This document shows, in pieces, positions 1 to 9,491 of a stretch of 64,000 bases of DNA. The position numbers and the translations under genes are program-made. The stretch is from Curvibacter sp. PD_MW3 (GTDB lineage: Bacteria > Pseudomonadota > Gammaproteobacteria > Burkholderiales > Burkholderiaceae_C). The stretch lies in assembly GCA_002633085.1 (NCBI GenBank), contig NSIV01000012.1, forward strand, positions 21,738 through 85,737. The letters are read 5' to 3'. Below the pieces are notes generated by a model. The model worked only from the letters and a program-made list of their open reading frames with translations. It had not been told where the DNA came from and did not search any database. Numbering within the stretch: the stretch's first letter is position 1; the number at the start of each line of letters is the position of its first letter.

Positions 1-1067
1 ACGATGGTGCCGGTCTCGCGCAGCGACTGGTCCTCGGCGATTTCCTTCATCGACAGGATGGGGCCGCAGGGGATATCGAATTCGTTGAGGATGTCCATGG
101 CCTCGAACTTGGTCTTGGTCTTGGTCCATTCCTCGATGCGGTCGAAGATCATTTTCTGGTGCGGCAGGCGTGCCTCGGGTGTGGCGAAGTGCGGGTTGGT
201 GATCCAGTCCTCTTCGCCGATGATCTTGCAGATGGCGCCCCATACGGCGGCCTGCGTGATGAAGTAGATGTAGGCGTTGGGGTCCTTCTGCCAGCCCTTG
301 CACTTGAGCACGGCACCCGGCTGGCCACCACCGGAGGCGTTGCCCGCGCGCGGCACGGCCTCACCGAACTCGATTTCAGGGTACTGCGGGTACTCCTTGA
401 GCACGTGGGTGCGTTCCAGGCGCTGCTGGTCGCGCAGCTTGACGCGGCACAGGTTGAGCACGGAGTCCTGCATGGCGGCCAACACCTTCTGGCCGCGACC
501 GGTCTTCTCGCGCTGGAACAAGGCGGTCACGATGCCCAGAGCCAGGTGCAGGCCGGTGCCGCTGTCACCGATCTGCGCGCCGGTCACCATGGGCACGCCG
601 TCCGGGTCACCGGTGGTGGAGGCGGCGCCGCCCGTGCACTGGGCCACGTTCTCGTACACCTTGCAGTCCACGTAGGGGCCGGGGCCGAAGCCCTTGACCG
701 AGGCCAGGATGATGCGCGGATTGATCTCCTGGATCTTCTCCCACGGAAACCCCATGCGATCCAGCGCGCCGGGGGCGAAGTTTTCCACCATCACGTCGCA
801 TTGCTTGATCAGGTTGACCAGCACTTCCTTGCCTTTGGGGTCCTTGGTGTTGAGCGTGATGGAGCGCTTGTTGTGGTTCAGCATGGTGAAGTACAAGCTG
901 TCCGCGTCCGGAATGTCGCGCAACTGGCCGCGCGTGGCGTCGCCTTCACCTGCTTTTTCCACCTTGATCACGTCCGCGCCGAACCACGCCAGCAATTGCG
1001 TGCAGGTGGGCCCCGACTGCACATGCGTGAAGTCGAGAATCCGGACGCCGTCGAGTGCCTTGCTCAT
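1..1067 (-). CDS. frc: Formyl-CoA:oxalate CoA-transferase, paralog 1 (3' end outside window)
   Basis: Family III (CaiB/BaiF) CoA-transferase that moves CoA from formyl-CoA to oxalate, supplying oxalyl-CoA to the decarboxylase. About 355 codons are visible; the C-terminus lies beyond the window edge. The N-terminus reads [20 protein letters not shown], followed by a [14 protein letters not shown] segment. The family catalytic Asp sits in an MQDSVLNLC motif. The glycine loop reads NASGGGQPG, with Ser where the neighbouring paralog has Gly. The ATG at 1067 is preceded by an AGGAG ribosome-binding site. It lies downstream of, and in the same direction as, the oxc-frc pair, but behind a terminator at 1271-1297, so it probably has its own promoter in 1068-1270. 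Confidence 0.9.
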   Translation of the reverse strand, partial: MSKALDGVRILDFTHVQSGPTCTQLLAWFGADVIKVEKAGEGDATRGQLRDIPDADSLYFTMLNHNKRSITLNTKDPKGKEVLVNLIKQCDVMVENFAPGALDRMGFPWEKIQEINPRIILASVKGFGPGPYVDCKVYENVAQCTGGAASTTGDPDGVPMVTGAQIGDSGTGLHLALGIVTALFQREKTGRGQKVLAAMQDSVLNLCRVKLRDQQRLERTHVLKEYPQYPEIEFGEAVPRAGNASGGGQPGAVLKCKGWQKDPNAYIYFITQAAVWGAICKIIGEEDWITNPHFATPEARLPHQKMIFDRIEEWTKTKTKFEAMDILNEFDIPCGPILSMKEIAEDQSLRETGTI

Positions 1068-1270
1068 ACCAATCTCCTGATTTCAATGATAAAAATTTCT
1101 TATGAATAGACCGGACGGGTCTTGTATATGACTTGCATTTTATAGAGTTTGCCTGCGTCGAAGCATTGCTGTTTTTTATGCAGCTCAAGGTCGTGACTGA
1201 TAGGTGCGCGCGGGCTGGCGTGACGGCTGCCAAGGTTGCGCGTGACCGTGTTCAGAAGAGCCCCGGCAGG

Positions 1271-1297
1271 AAAAAAAGCGGCGCCCTAGGGCGCCGC
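1271..1297 (-). terminator. Rho-independent terminator after frc paralog 2
   Basis: Positions 1278-1297 form a perfect 20-base palindrome (arms GCGGCGCCCT / AGGGCGCCGC). On the minus strand it is followed by a run of seven T (complement of 1271-1277). It starts 26 bases past the stop of the frc copy at 1323 and separates that gene from frc paralog 1. Confidence 0.9.
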
Positions 1298-1322
1298 ATA
1301 GATCCTTCAGAGGAAGTGGAAC

Positions 1323-2597
1323 TCAGACCGCTTTTTTCGCATGCATGGCTGCGATCTGGTCCTTGCTGTAACCCAATTCGGCCAGCACCTCGTCGGTGTG
1401 CTCACCCAGCAGCGGGGAGGCCTTGATTTCGGGCTTGAGGTCGGAAAACTTGATCGGGCTGCCAATGGTCCAGTAGCTGCCACGCACCTTGTGCGGCACT
1501 TCCACGATGGAGCCGCTCTTGCGCAGCGACTCGTCGCGCAGCAGTTCCTTCATGGACAGCACCGGAGCGCAAGGAATGTCGAACTTGCGGAAGATGTCGA
1601 CCGCTTCGAACTTGGTCTTGTCCTTGATGAAGTCCTCGATCGTGGCGAAGATGTCCATGATGTGCGGCTGGCGACCCTTGGGCGTGTTGTAGGCCGGATC
1701 GGTTTTCCACTCGGGTTTGCCCAGTGCGTCACAGATCGGCTCCCAGGCGTGGCCCTGCACCGTGAAATAGATGTAGGCATTGGGGTCGGTTTCCCAGCCC
1801 TTGCACTTCAGGATCCAGCCCGGTTGGCCGCCACCGCCGGCATTGCCGCCGCGCGGTGTTACCTTGTCCTTGAACGCATCCATCTCGTGCGGGTACTGGG
1901 GATACTCTTCCAGGTAGCCAACCTTCTCCAGGCGCTGCTGGTCGCGCATCTTGACGCGGCACAGGTTGAGCACGGCGTCCTGCATGGCCACAGCCACCTT
2001 CTGGCCCTTGCCGGTCTGCTGGCGGCCGATGATGGCCGTCAGGATACCGATGGCCAAGTGCATGCCGGTGTTGGTGTCACCCAAGGCAGCAGCGGAGATG
2101 GTGGGCTGGGAGTTCTCGCCCTTCCACCAGCCGGTGGTGGAGGCGGCACCGCCAGCGCACTGCGCCACGTTTTCGTAGACCTTCAGGTCTTCGTAGTGGT
2201 GGCCTTCGCTGAAGCCCTTGACCGAAGCCAGGATCATCTTGGGGTTGAGCTTCTGGATGTACTCCCAGGTGAAGCCCATGCGGTCCAGTGCACCGGGGCC
2301 GAAGTTCTCGACCATGACGTCGGACGTCTTGATCAACTTCTCGAGCACTTCCTTGCCCTCGGCGGTCTTGGTGTCCAGGGTCAGACCGCGCTTGTTGCTG
2401 TTGAGCATGGTGAAGTACAGCGCATCGGCGTCGGGCATGTCGCGCAGCTGGCTGCGGGTGACGTCACCGGAGCCCGGACGCTCGACCTTGATCACATCAG
2501 CGCCGAACCAGGCCAGCAGCTGGGTACAGGCCGGGCCGGCTTGCACGTGCGTGAAGTCGATGATCTTGATGCCGCTAAGCGGTTTGTTTCCAGACAT
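1323..2597 (-). CDS. frc: Formyl-CoA:oxalate CoA-transferase, paralog 2
   Basis: Full-length family III CoA-transferase of 424 residues, close to the roughly 420-430 typical of Frc. It shows a [14 protein letters not shown] segment, [14 protein letters not shown], the catalytic Asp in MQDAVLNLC, and a glycine loop NAGGGGQPG of the canonical Frc kind. Two in-frame ATGs lie at 2603 and 2597. AGGAG (2606-2610 on the complement) is only 2 bases from the first but 8 from the second, so 2597 is preferred. It follows oxc by about 33 bases on the same strand, so the two form an operon that regenerates oxalyl-CoA from formyl-CoA plus oxalate. It is clearly paralogous to the gene at 1-1067. Confidence 0.93.
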   Translation of the reverse strand: MSGNKPLSGIKIIDFTHVQAGPACTQLLAWFGADVIKVERPGSGDVTRSQLRDMPDADALYFTMLNSNKRGLTLDTKTAEGKEVLEKLIKTSDVMVENFGPGALDRMGFTWEYIQKLNPKMILASVKGFSEGHHYEDLKVYENVAQCAGGAASTTGWWKGENSQPTISAAALGDTNTGMHLAIGILTAIIGRQQTGKGQKVAVAMQDAVLNLCRVKMRDQQRLEKVGYLEEYPQYPHEMDAFKDKVTPRGGNAGGGGQPGWILKCKGWETDPNAYIYFTVQGHAWEPICDALGKPEWKTDPAYNTPKGRQPHIMDIFATIEDFIKDKTKFEAVDIFRKFDIPCAPVLSMKELLRDESLRKSGSIVEVPHKVRGSYWTIGSPIKFSDLKPEIKASPLLGEHTDEVLAELGYSKDQIAAMHAKKAV

Positions 2598-2630
2598 GTT
2601 CATATCTCCTTTTGGGTTGCTCTCGTTAAC

Positions 2631-4361
2631 TTACTTCTTCTTCGCCGCGCTGGTCGGGTTCAGACTGGTGATGCGGCCGCTCTCGGTACCAGCGCCTTCG
2701 TCGATGACGGCGTTGATCAAGGTGGGCTTGCGCGACTTGATGGCATCTTCCATCGCGCGGCGCAGTTCGGCCGGGGTGGTGGCTTGCACGCCCACGCCAC
2801 CGAAGGCTTCCATCAGCTTGTCGTAGCGGGCGCCTTTGACGAACACCAGCGGCGAGGGATCCTTGGAGCCGCCGCGTGCCAGTTCGTCACCGCGGTAGAC
2901 ACCGTTGTTGTTCATGATCACGATGCAGACTGGCAGGTTGTAGCGGCAGATGGTCTCGACTTCCATGCCGGAAAAACCGAAGGCACTGTCACCCTCGATG
3001 GCGATGACCGGCTGGCCCGACTCCACGGCTGCGGCCACGGCAAAGCCCATGCCGATGCCCATCACCCCCCAGGTGCCGACGTCCAGGCGTTTGCGCGGCT
3101 TGTACATGTCGACGATGGAGCGGGTGAAGTCCAGCGCGTTGGCACCTTCGTTGACCAGGATGGCATCCGGGTTGGCCTTGATGATGTCGCGCACCACGTT
3201 CAGCGAGCTGTGGTAGTTCATCGGCGAGGGATCTTTGGCCAGGGTCTCGGCCATCTTGGCCACGTTCTTGTTCTTGCGCTCAGCCACGGCGCTGGTCCAT
3301 TCGGTCGGGGGCTTGGCCCAGCTGGAACCCATGCCGGCGAGCAGGGCGGACACGCAAGAACCGATGTCACCGACCAGCGGCGCGTCGATGGCCACGTTGC
3401 TGTCGGCTTCGGTGGGGGAAATGTCGATCTGGATGAACTTCTGGCCACCCGGGTTCTTGTGGTCCTTGCCACCCCAGGTCTTGCCCTTGCCGTGCGAGAG
3501 CAACCAGTTCAGGCGCGCGCCCACCAGCAGAACCACGTCGGCTTCCGGCAGCACGAAGGAGCGGGCGGCCGAGGCGCACTGCTCATGGGTGTCGGGCAGG
3601 ATGCCCTTGGCCATGGACATGGGCAGGTAGGGGATGCCGGACTTCTCGACCAGGGTCTTGATGTCGGCATCGGCCTGGGCGTAGGCAGCACCCTTGCCCA
3701 ACAGGATCAGGGGCTTCTTGGCACTCTTGAGCAGGTCCAGCGCGCGCTTGACGGCGTCCGGCGCCGGGATCTGGCGTGGTGCGGGATCAACCACCTTGAT
3801 CAGCGACGCCTTGCCGGCGGCGGCGTCCATGGCCTGGCCGAACAGCTTGGCCGGCAGGTCCAGGTACACGCCTCCCGGGCGACCGGAAACGGCGGAGCGG
3901 ATGGCTCGGGCAATGCCCACGCCGATGTCTTCGGCATTGAGCACGCGGAAGGCGGCCTTGCACAGGGGTTTGGCAATGGCCAGCTGGTCCATTTCCTCGT
4001 AGTCGCCTTGCTGCAGGTCCACGATCTCGCGCTCGCTGGAGCCGCTGATCAGGATCATCGGGAAGCAGTTGGTGGTGGCATTGGCCAGCGCGGTCAGACC
4101 GTTGAGAAAGCCGGGGGCCGACACCGTCAGGCAGACACCGGGCTTGCCGGTCATGAAGCCGGCGATGGCGGCGGCGTTGCCGGCGTTCTGCTCATGGCGG
4201 AACGAAATCACGCGCATGCCTTCTTCCTGCATCATGCGGGTCAGGTCCGTGACCGGAATGCCCGGCAGGCCGTAGATGTTGGTGATGCCGTTGAGTTTCA
4301 GGGCCTCGATGACCAGATGAAAGCCGTCGGTGAGTTCAGAAGCTTGTGAGTCGTTTGTCAT
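2631..4361 (-). CDS. oxc: Oxalyl-CoA decarboxylase (ThDP-dependent)
   Basis: Cytoplasmic thiamine-diphosphate enzyme that converts oxalyl-CoA to formyl-CoA and CO2; 576 residues, close to known Oxc proteins. The N-terminal PYR domain carries the cofactor-activating Glu in [16 protein letters not shown]. The C-terminal ThDP/Mg site starts at [11 protein letters not shown] and ends at IVIMNNNG. The preferred start is the ATG at 4361 (MTNDSQ), with a GAAGAGA ribosome-binding site about 8 bases upstream; a longer form from 4403 is possible but lacks a good site. First gene of the oxc-frc operon, divergent from a Crp/Fnr-type regulator. Confidence 0.95.
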   Translation of the reverse strand: MTNDSQASELTDGFHLVIEALKLNGITNIYGLPGIPVTDLTRMMQEEGMRVISFRHEQNAGNAAAIAGFMTGKPGVCLTVSAPGFLNGLTALANATTNCFPMILISGSSEREIVDLQQGDYEEMDQLAIAKPLCKAAFRVLNAEDIGVGIARAIRSAVSGRPGGVYLDLPAKLFGQAMDAAAGKASLIKVVDPAPRQIPAPDAVKRALDLLKSAKKPLILLGKGAAYAQADADIKTLVEKSGIPYLPMSMAKGILPDTHEQCASAARSFVLPEADVVLLVGARLNWLLSHGKGKTWGGKDHKNPGGQKFIQIDISPTEADSNVAIDAPLVGDIGSCVSALLAGMGSSWAKPPTEWTSAVAERKNKNVAKMAETLAKDPSPMNYHSSLNVVRDIIKANPDAILVNEGANALDFTRSIVDMYKPRKRLDVGTWGVMGIGMGFAVAAAVESGQPVIAIEGDSAFGFSGMEVETICRYNLPVCIVIMNNNGVYRGDELARGGSKDPSPLVFVKGARYDKLMEAFGGVGVQATTPAELRRAMEDAIKSRKPTLINAVIDEGAGTESGRITSLNPTSAAKKK

Positions 4362-4550
4362 GATGAAATGTCTCTTCGTTTGACTTTGATGAAGGGCACG
4401 CAATGCGCTTGGGTTGGACGGTTTCAGAAAAAGTGACCAAAGGGGCGTTCAATCAAGTTCGGCGATGGTGTTTCCCTGTCTTGCGGATGTGCTGGTTCGG
4501 GGCGTTTTTCATCGTCGAGGTATCATAGAAAAGCGATTTGGATTCCTCCA

Positions 4551-4564
4551 TTGACCACGGTCAA
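4551..4564. promoter_or_regulatory. Fnr/Crp-type operator, oxc-regulator junction
   Basis: TTGACCACGGTCAA, which fits TTGAC-N4-GTCAA, the layout bound by Fnr-branch regulators. It lies 64 bases upstream of the preferred ATG of the Crp/Fnr gene at 4628, between that gene and divergent oxc. The reverse complement matches 12 of 14 positions of the box at 9492-9505 upstream of tctC. Binding by the adjacent regulator is inference. Confidence 0.6.
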
Positions 4565-4627
4565 TTTTCGAGACATTTCTTTTGGTCCGATGAGTCGGGC
4601 ACTGTGCAGTGCGTTACGCTTTTTCCC

Positions 4628-5236
4628 ATGTCGTCCATCGAAAATCATCCAGAAAAAAACATCATCCGGGTTCAGCTCAGGCAAAACGTCGTTCTCAAGG
4701 AGCTGAGCGAGACTGCCAACGCCGAGCTGGAGCCGTTGTTGTCGGTGGTGGAGTGCAACAAGGGTGACTACCTGCTGCACCAAGGCGTGCACGAGATGGA
4801 GCAGTATTTCATCCTCGATGGGGTTCTCAAACGCGTGGTGACCAATAGCCAGGCCAAGGAGATGATCCTGCGCTTTGCCGCCGAGCGCGACATGGAAACG
4901 AGTTATGCCGCCTGGTGCCTGAAAACCCCGACGCCTTACAGCATCGTGTCGGTGACCAAGGCGCGGGTGGCCAAGCTGCCGATGCCGCAGTGGATTGCCT
5001 TCATGGAGCAGCATCCGGAGGTGAAGAAACCCTTCGAGTACTACGTGATGAATCTGATGAGCGAAATCATGGCGCACACCATCACGCTGCATTTGCTCGA
5101 TGCGCCGGGGCGGGTGCATCGCTTCGTTCGCAAACACGCGGAACTGTTCGACCGCATTCCCAAGAAGGAACTCGCGGCCTACCTGAACCTGTCGGCCGAG
5201 ACGCTCAGCCGCCTCAAGCAGCGCGGCAAGATCTGA
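4628..5236 (+). CDS. Crp/Fnr-family transcriptional regulator
   Basis: 202 residues from the preferred ATG at 4628 (MSSIENHPEK). An upstream ATG at 4538 would run through the operator-like palindrome at 4551-4564, which argues against it. An N-terminal cyclic-nucleotide-binding-type beta barrel (around residues 15-110; NKGDYLLHQG, YFILDGVLKRV) precedes a C-terminal winged helix with IPKKELAAYLNLSAETLSRLKQRGKI. There is no N-terminal cysteine cluster, so it is not an Fe-S oxygen sensor of the Fnr type. It is divergent from oxc and near a carboxylate transporter, so it is a likely regulator of oxalate use. No clear ribosome-binding site precedes either start. Confidence 0.85.
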   Translation: MSSIENHPEKNIIRVQLRQNVVLKELSETANAELEPLLSVVECNKGDYLLHQGVHEMEQYFILDGVLKRVVTNSQAKEMILRFAAERDMETSYAAWCLKTPTPYSIVSVTKARVAKLPMPQWIAFMEQHPEVKKPFEYYVMNLMSEIMAHTITLHLLDAPGRVHRFVRKHAELFDRIPKKELAAYLNLSAETLSRLKQRGKI

Positions 5237-5277
5237 AAAGAAAAAAGCCCTGGTGCTGCACTGCAGAACCAGGGCTT
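5237..5277 (-). terminator. Terminator of the tct operon
   Basis: Stem AAGCCCTGG (5245-5253) pairs with CCAGGGCTT (5269-5277). On the minus strand it is followed by TTTTTTCTTTT (complement of 5236-5246). It lies just past the stop of the kinase-like/BON gene at 5292. The stem may also slow transcription from the convergent regulator gene, but there is no T-run on the plus strand. Confidence 0.85.
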
Positions 5278-5291
5278 GAGGCATCTGACCG

Positions 5292-6125
5292 TCAGGTCTT
5301 GGAGTAGGTGAAGCTGCGCGATGGCGACATCAGGCGCAGCTTGCTGTCCACGCCGCTGACCCCCGCCACCTGAGCGGCAATTTGCTCGACTTCATTTTTT
5401 TCAGCCGGGTTGAGCACAATACCGCTCAGCAGGATGCGCCCGTTGCGTGCCTCGATGGTGATGTTCACCTCCTGCGTCGGCTCATGGGTCTTGAGCGCGG
5501 CACGCACGCGTGCTGCCAGCGTCATGTTGCCCAGCAGCTTGCGCGACTCTTCTGACTCCTGGAACTCCGGGCGGGTGGTGAGCTGGCGGATCTGCTCGAC
5601 ACAGCTGTGAACCGAGAGCCGGTCGGTGTTGAGGACCAGGTCGTAGAGCACCGGGTCACCCCAGGTGACGCCGAACTGCTGGTGCATGCGGCTGGCGTGT
5701 GCGTGGTCGCTGCGTCGGATTTCGTTCTCGGCAAATTCGCGATCGTCCGTTTCCAGGTTGTTCATCAACCATTCGACGCGCTTGCCGAACGAGCGCGTGA
5801 TGCGCACGCACACGACATGCTGCACCGGGCGCAGCAGGCAGGTGGCACCCCAGCCGCGCAGAACAACATTGCCTTTGTTGGCCAACTCGAACATTTCTTC
5901 GGCACTGTAGAGGGCCACGCGCTCGGCGTCAGTGGTGACGCGCTCGATGATGCCGGCCTTGCCTTCGCGCAAGCGGTTGATCAGGCTGGTGGAGACATGC
6001 ATCTTTCCAGCCACATGGTCCACCACTTCGTGGCGCATCACAGCCAGGTTCATGCTGGCTGCCAGCTCCATGGCGACATCTTTGGAGAGGGAACCCATTT
6101 CCTGGGTCATTGCGATAACGGGCAT
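5292..6125 (-). CDS. Cytidylate-kinase-like protein with C-terminal BON domain
   Basis: 277 residues; start ATG at 6125 with GGAGA 9 bases upstream. Residues 1 to about 190 resemble the cytidylate-kinase-like family (opening PVIAMTQEMGSLSKDVAMELAASMNL, then HEVVDHVAGKMHVSTSLINRLREGK). The phosphate-binding loop is not canonical (GSLSKD). The last 75 or so residues look like a BON domain (VRAALKTHEP...VNITIEARNGRILLSGIV), a fold linked to membrane or ligand binding. There is no signal peptide. It is the last gene of the tctC-tctB-tctA operon, 14 bases after tctA, which suggests a role tied to carboxylate uptake. The substrate is unknown; the domain assignment is from memory of the families. 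Confidence 0.7.
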   Translation of the reverse strand: MPVIAMTQEMGSLSKDVAMELAASMNLAVMRHEVVDHVAGKMHVSTSLINRLREGKAGIIERVTTDAERVALYSAEEMFELANKGNVVLRGWGATCLLRPVQHVVCVRITRSFGKRVEWLMNNLETDDREFAENEIRRSDHAHASRMHQQFGVTWGDPVLYDLVLNTDRLSVHSCVEQIRQLTTRPEFQESEESRKLLGNMTLAARVRAALKTHEPTQEVNITIEARNGRILLSGIVLNPAEKNEVEQIAAQVAGVSGVDSKLRLMSPSRSFTYSKT

Positions 6126-6139
6126 GGTCTGTTTCTCCT

Positions 6140-7669
6140 TCAATCCACAGGCCGCTCGGCGGCAAATTCATCCTGCTTCGGCGGCTTGACCAGTGCGATC
6201 AGCTTGGAAATCAGCGGCCACAGCAGCAGCACCAGAGCCAGGGTCGTGATCGAGCCGACCAGCGGGTTGGAGAACATGATCGACAACTCGCCTTGCGACA
6301 CCAGCATGGCCTGACGGAACGAGTCTTCCGCCTTGTCTCCCAGAACCAGCGCCAGCACCAGTGGGGCGAGCGGGTAGTCGAGCTTCTTGAAGACGTAGCC
6401 GATCACGCCGAACAGCAGCATGAACCAGATGTCGAGCATGGCGTTGTGCACGGTGTAGGCGCCAATCGCGCAGATCACGATGATCACCGGGGCGATGATC
6501 GAGAACGGGATGCGCAGGATGGACGCGAACAGTGGCACCGTGGTCAGCACCACCAGCAGGCCGACCAGGTTGCCCAGGTACATGGAGGCGATCAGACCCC
6601 AGACGAAGTCTTTCTGTTCGACGAACAGCAGCGGACCGGGCTGCAGGCCCCAGATCAGCAGACCACCCAGCAGAACGGCAGCCGTCGGCGAGCCGGGGAT
6701 GCCGAGTGCCAGCATGGGCAGCAGGGCGCTGGTGCCGGCGGCGTGCGCCGCCGTCTCGGGCGCCACCACGCCTTCGAGCTGGCCGGTGCCGAACTTGGCG
6801 CCGTCCTTGGACATCTTCTTGGCAATGCCGTAGCTCATGAAGGAGGCTGGTGTGGCACCGCCGGGGGTGATGCCCATCCAGATGCCAATCAGCGAGGCGC
6901 GGATCGAGGTGGCCCAGTACTGGGGCAGTTTCTTCCAGGTCTGCAAAACGACCTTGGGATCGATCTTGGCGCTCTTGCCGGAGAAAGCCAGGCCTTCTTC
7001 CATGGACATCAGGATTTCGCCGATACCGAACAGGCCAATCACGGCAATCAGGAAGTCGAAGCCGCGCATCAGTTCATGCCAGCCGAAGGTCAGACGCAGC
7101 TGGCCCGTGACGGTGTCCATGCCGACGGCAGCAAGACCAAAGCCGATGCACATGGATGCCAGGATCTTGAACGGGGAGCCTTTGCCCATGCCGACAAAGC
7201 TGCAGAAGGTCAGCAGGTAGACCGAGAAGAATTCGGGTGGACCGAACTTCAGCGCGAACTTGGCCACCAGCGGCGCCAGGAACGTGATCATGACCACGGC
7301 CACGAAGGCGCCGACGAAGGAGGATGTGAAGGCACCGGTCAGTGCTTCACCCGCTCGACCCTGTTGCGCCATCGGATAGCCATCGAACGTGGTGGCCACC
7401 GACCATGGTTCTCCGGGGATGTTGAACAGCACCGAGGTGATGGCGCCGCCGAAGAGGGCGCCCCAATAGATGCAGGACAGCATGATGATGGCCGAGGTCG
7501 GGTTCATGCTGAAGGTCAGTGGCAGCAGGATGGCCACGCCGTTGGCGCCGCCCAGTCCCGGCAGCACGCCGATCAGCACACCGAGCACGATGCCCACCAC
7601 CATCAGAAGAAAGTTCATGGGCGTCATGACGACGGCGAAACCATGAAACAGTGCGTTGAGTTCTTCCAT
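6140..7669 (-). CDS. tctA: Tripartite tricarboxylate transporter, large permease TctA
   Basis: 509 residues, the usual TctA length, with about 10-12 hydrophobic segments and the conserved motif region GVLPGLGGANGVAILLPLTFSMNPTSAI near the N-terminus; ALGIPGSPTAAVLLGGL is the second family signature. It forms the large membrane component of a solute-binding-protein-dependent, ion-driven importer for carboxylates. The start is the ATG at 7669 with GGAGA about 10 bases upstream; a longer frame to 7774 would overlap tctB and has no good start. It is in an operon with tctC and tctB. Next to oxalate catabolic genes, oxalate or a related di/tricarboxylate is a plausible substrate, but the sequence does not show it. 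Confidence 0.95.
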   Translation of the reverse strand: MEELNALFHGFAVVMTPMNFLLMVVGIVLGVLIGVLPGLGGANGVAILLPLTFSMNPTSAIIMLSCIYWGALFGGAITSVLFNIPGEPWSVATTFDGYPMAQQGRAGEALTGAFTSSFVGAFVAVVMITFLAPLVAKFALKFGPPEFFSVYLLTFCSFVGMGKGSPFKILASMCIGFGLAAVGMDTVTGQLRLTFGWHELMRGFDFLIAVIGLFGIGEILMSMEEGLAFSGKSAKIDPKVVLQTWKKLPQYWATSIRASLIGIWMGITPGGATPASFMSYGIAKKMSKDGAKFGTGQLEGVVAPETAAHAAGTSALLPMLALGIPGSPTAAVLLGGLLIWGLQPGPLLFVEQKDFVWGLIASMYLGNLVGLLVVLTTVPLFASILRIPFSIIAPVIIVICAIGAYTVHNAMLDIWFMLLFGVIGYVFKKLDYPLAPLVLALVLGDKAEDSFRQAMLVSQGELSIMFSNPLVGSITTLALVLLLWPLISKLIALVKPPKQDEFAAERPVD

Positions 7670-7706
7670 TTTTTTTAAGTCTCCGTAGTACCGGACATGT
7701 CCGTGC

Positions 7707-8228
7707 TCAATAACCCAGGAAGCTGAGCAGGTCGTAGGCACCCTTGAACAGCGGCACTTTGAACCAGACTTCAAACATCATGAAAAACACGACGTTGACG
7801 ACGAGTGCTGCCGTCACGCTCTTGATCCAGCTGAACTTGCCAAGGATGATCATGAACAGCGCGATGTAGATGGCCGATGCGACGTAGATGCCGATCACCT
7901 GGATGGCTCCGACATAAACGGCGGCAGGAATCAGCACCGAAAAGACGCGGCCCAGCTGCTCGCGATCAACAAAGATCTCCGTGTTTTTCTGCTTGCCGGC
8001 CAGTGACTGGTACAGGATGCCCAGTGCCGCGATCACCAGGATCAGGCCGATATAAAAGGGAAAGTAGCCCGAGCCTGGGCCATCGCTCGTCCATTCGGAT
8101 CCGAGCTGGCGGCTGCCGTAGATGATCACGCCGCCGAGGATCAGCACAAGAATGGCGACGACTGCGTCAACGATATTGGTGGCAACCCCTGTGCGGCTGT
8201 CTTCGTGTGAGTTCATGTTCGGGTCCAT
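7707..8228 (-). CDS. tctB: Tripartite tricarboxylate transporter, small permease TctB
   Basis: 173 residues with four hydrophobic spans (about 20-40, 55-75, 97-115 and 120-150) and the family signature GPGSGYFPFYIGLILVIAALG. Inner-membrane small subunit that pairs with TctA. Starts at 8228 (MDPNMNSHED) or 8216 (MNSHED) are both possible. It is separated from tctC by 129 bases containing a terminator-like stem-loop and from tctA by 37 bases. Confidence 0.92.
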   Translation of the reverse strand: MDPNMNSHEDSRTGVATNIVDAVVAILVLILGGVIIYGSRQLGSEWTSDGPGSGYFPFYIGLILVIAALGILYQSLAGKQKNTEIFVDREQLGRVFSVLIPAAVYVGAIQVIGIYVASAIYIALFMIILGKFSWIKSVTAALVVNVVFFMMFEVWFKVPLFKGAYDLLSFLGY

Positions 8229-8325
8229 GACGAAAGTTTTGCAAAACGATACTTGAGGGCGGCACCTGTCCAGGAATGGCGGTCAGCGTGAACTGGCGCT
8301 CATTCCAAGCAGGTCGTTGTCGGGG

Positions 8326-8351
8326 AAAACAGGCCCGGGTGGTGCCGGGCC
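8326..8351 (-). terminator. Terminator-like stem-loop between tctC and tctB
   Basis: GGCCCGG (8332-8338) pairs with CCGGGCC (8345-8351) around a 6-base loop. On the minus strand the stem is followed by TGTTTT (complement of 8326-8331). It starts 6 bases after the tctC stop. A leaky terminator or 3'-end stabiliser here would make more receptor than permease, a common arrangement for binding-protein transporters; this role is inference. Confidence 0.6.
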
Positions 8352-8357
8352 GCCGGT

Positions 8358-9386
8358 TTACTTGGCGAGGAAGCCCGCTTCCTTCATGAGGCTGCGGTGG
8401 TTTTCTTCGGCAGTGGTGAGCCACTTGCTGAAGTCAGCGCCACTCATGGTGGTCTGGTTGAAGGCACCTTTTTCCATGTACTCCTTCCAGTCAGGTGTCT
8501 CACGGACTTTCTTGAGCAGGTTCACGTAGTAGGCGAGCTGGTCAGCCGAGATGCCGGGGGCCGCGAAGATGCCGCGCAGCATGACGTAGTCGGTCGGAAC
8601 ACCGGCTTCCTTGCAGGTCGGGATGTCGTTCCACGACTGGGTGTCGGTCACCTTGGCCTTGTAGGGCATGCGGGTGTCGTCGAACACGCACATGGCACGC
8701 AGCTTGCCGGCGCGCCACTGGGCCACGGCTTCCGCCGGGTTGTTCACGCTGGAGTCGATGTGGCCACCGACCAGCTGTACCGCCACTTCGCCGCCGCCCT
8801 TGAAGGGCACGTAGATGAATTTGGTGCCGGTAGCCTTTTCAATGCCGACAGTCAGGATCTGGTCTTCCTGCTTGGAGCCGGTGCCGCCCATCTTCATCTT
8901 GCTCGGGCCGGCAGCCTTGACGGCATCCAGATATTCCTTGGCTGTTTTGTACGGCTTCTCAGCATTGGTCCACAGCACGAACTGGTCAAGCGCCATCATG
9001 CTCACGGGGGTCATGTCCTTCCAGTTGAAGGGCACACCGGTTGCCAGCGGCGTGGTGAACAGGTTGGAGAGGGTGATGATGATCTTGTGCGGGTCGCCCT
9101 TGGCCTCTTTGACGGAGAGGAAGCCTTCTGCGCCGGCGCCGCCGGATTTGTTCACGACGATCAGCGACTGGTTCATCAGCTTGTGCTTGACGATGATGCC
9201 CTGCATCAGGCGAGCCATCTGGTCAGCGCCGCCACCGGTGCCTGCAGGCACGACAAATTCAACCGGCTTGGTGGGCTCCCAAGCGGCGCTTGCTGCTGTG
9301 GTGGCTGCCAGTGCCGCAATGGCAATCAACCCTGTGGCCGCCTTGACCAAGCTCGAACTCAACCGCGTATGTATGGCTTTGACCAT
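8358..9386 (-). CDS. tctC: Bug/TctC-type periplasmic carboxylate receptor
   Basis: 342 residues with a typical signal peptide (positively charged start, then a hydrophobic stretch ending in AATTAASA-A near residue 34). The mature part shows family features: PVEFVVPAGTGGGADQMARLMQ, VVNKSGGAGAEG, VPFKGGGEVAVQLVGGHID and AAPGISADQLAYY. It captures the substrate in the periplasm for TctBA. The start is ATG 9386 with GAGGAG 7 bases upstream. First gene of the tct operon; a box resembling the oxc/regulator operator lies at 9492-9505. Confidence 0.95.
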   Translation of the reverse strand: MVKAIHTRLSSSLVKAATGLIAIAALAATTAASAAWEPTKPVEFVVPAGTGGGADQMARLMQGIIVKHKLMNQSLIVVNKSGGAGAEGFLSVKEAKGDPHKIIITLSNLFTTPLATGVPFNWKDMTPVSMMALDQFVLWTNAEKPYKTAKEYLDAVKAAGPSKMKMGGTGSKQEDQILTVGIEKATGTKFIYVPFKGGGEVAVQLVGGHIDSSVNNPAEAVAQWRAGKLRAMCVFDDTRMPYKAKVTDTQSWNDIPTCKEAGVPTDYVMLRGIFAAPGISADQLAYYVNLLKKVRETPDWKEYMEKGAFNQTTMSGADFSKWLTTAEENHRSLMKEAGFLAK

Positions 9387-9491
9387 GATGTCTCCTCGTT
9401 TAGTTAATACTGTCAGGTATCCATCTGTCTGTTGATTCTCTTGCTGGAATCTTGTGCATGCAGATGGTCGAATTATTCGGAATAAATTCTC

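Noticed and set aside
1341..4349. A 1002-codon open frame on the plus strand
   Set aside because: Antisense to frc paralog 2 and oxc, whose protein motifs are unmistakable; long antisense openness is expected at this GC content.
6293..7678. A 461-codon plus-strand frame
   Set aside because: Antisense to tctA, rich in His, Gln and Gly without any family motif.
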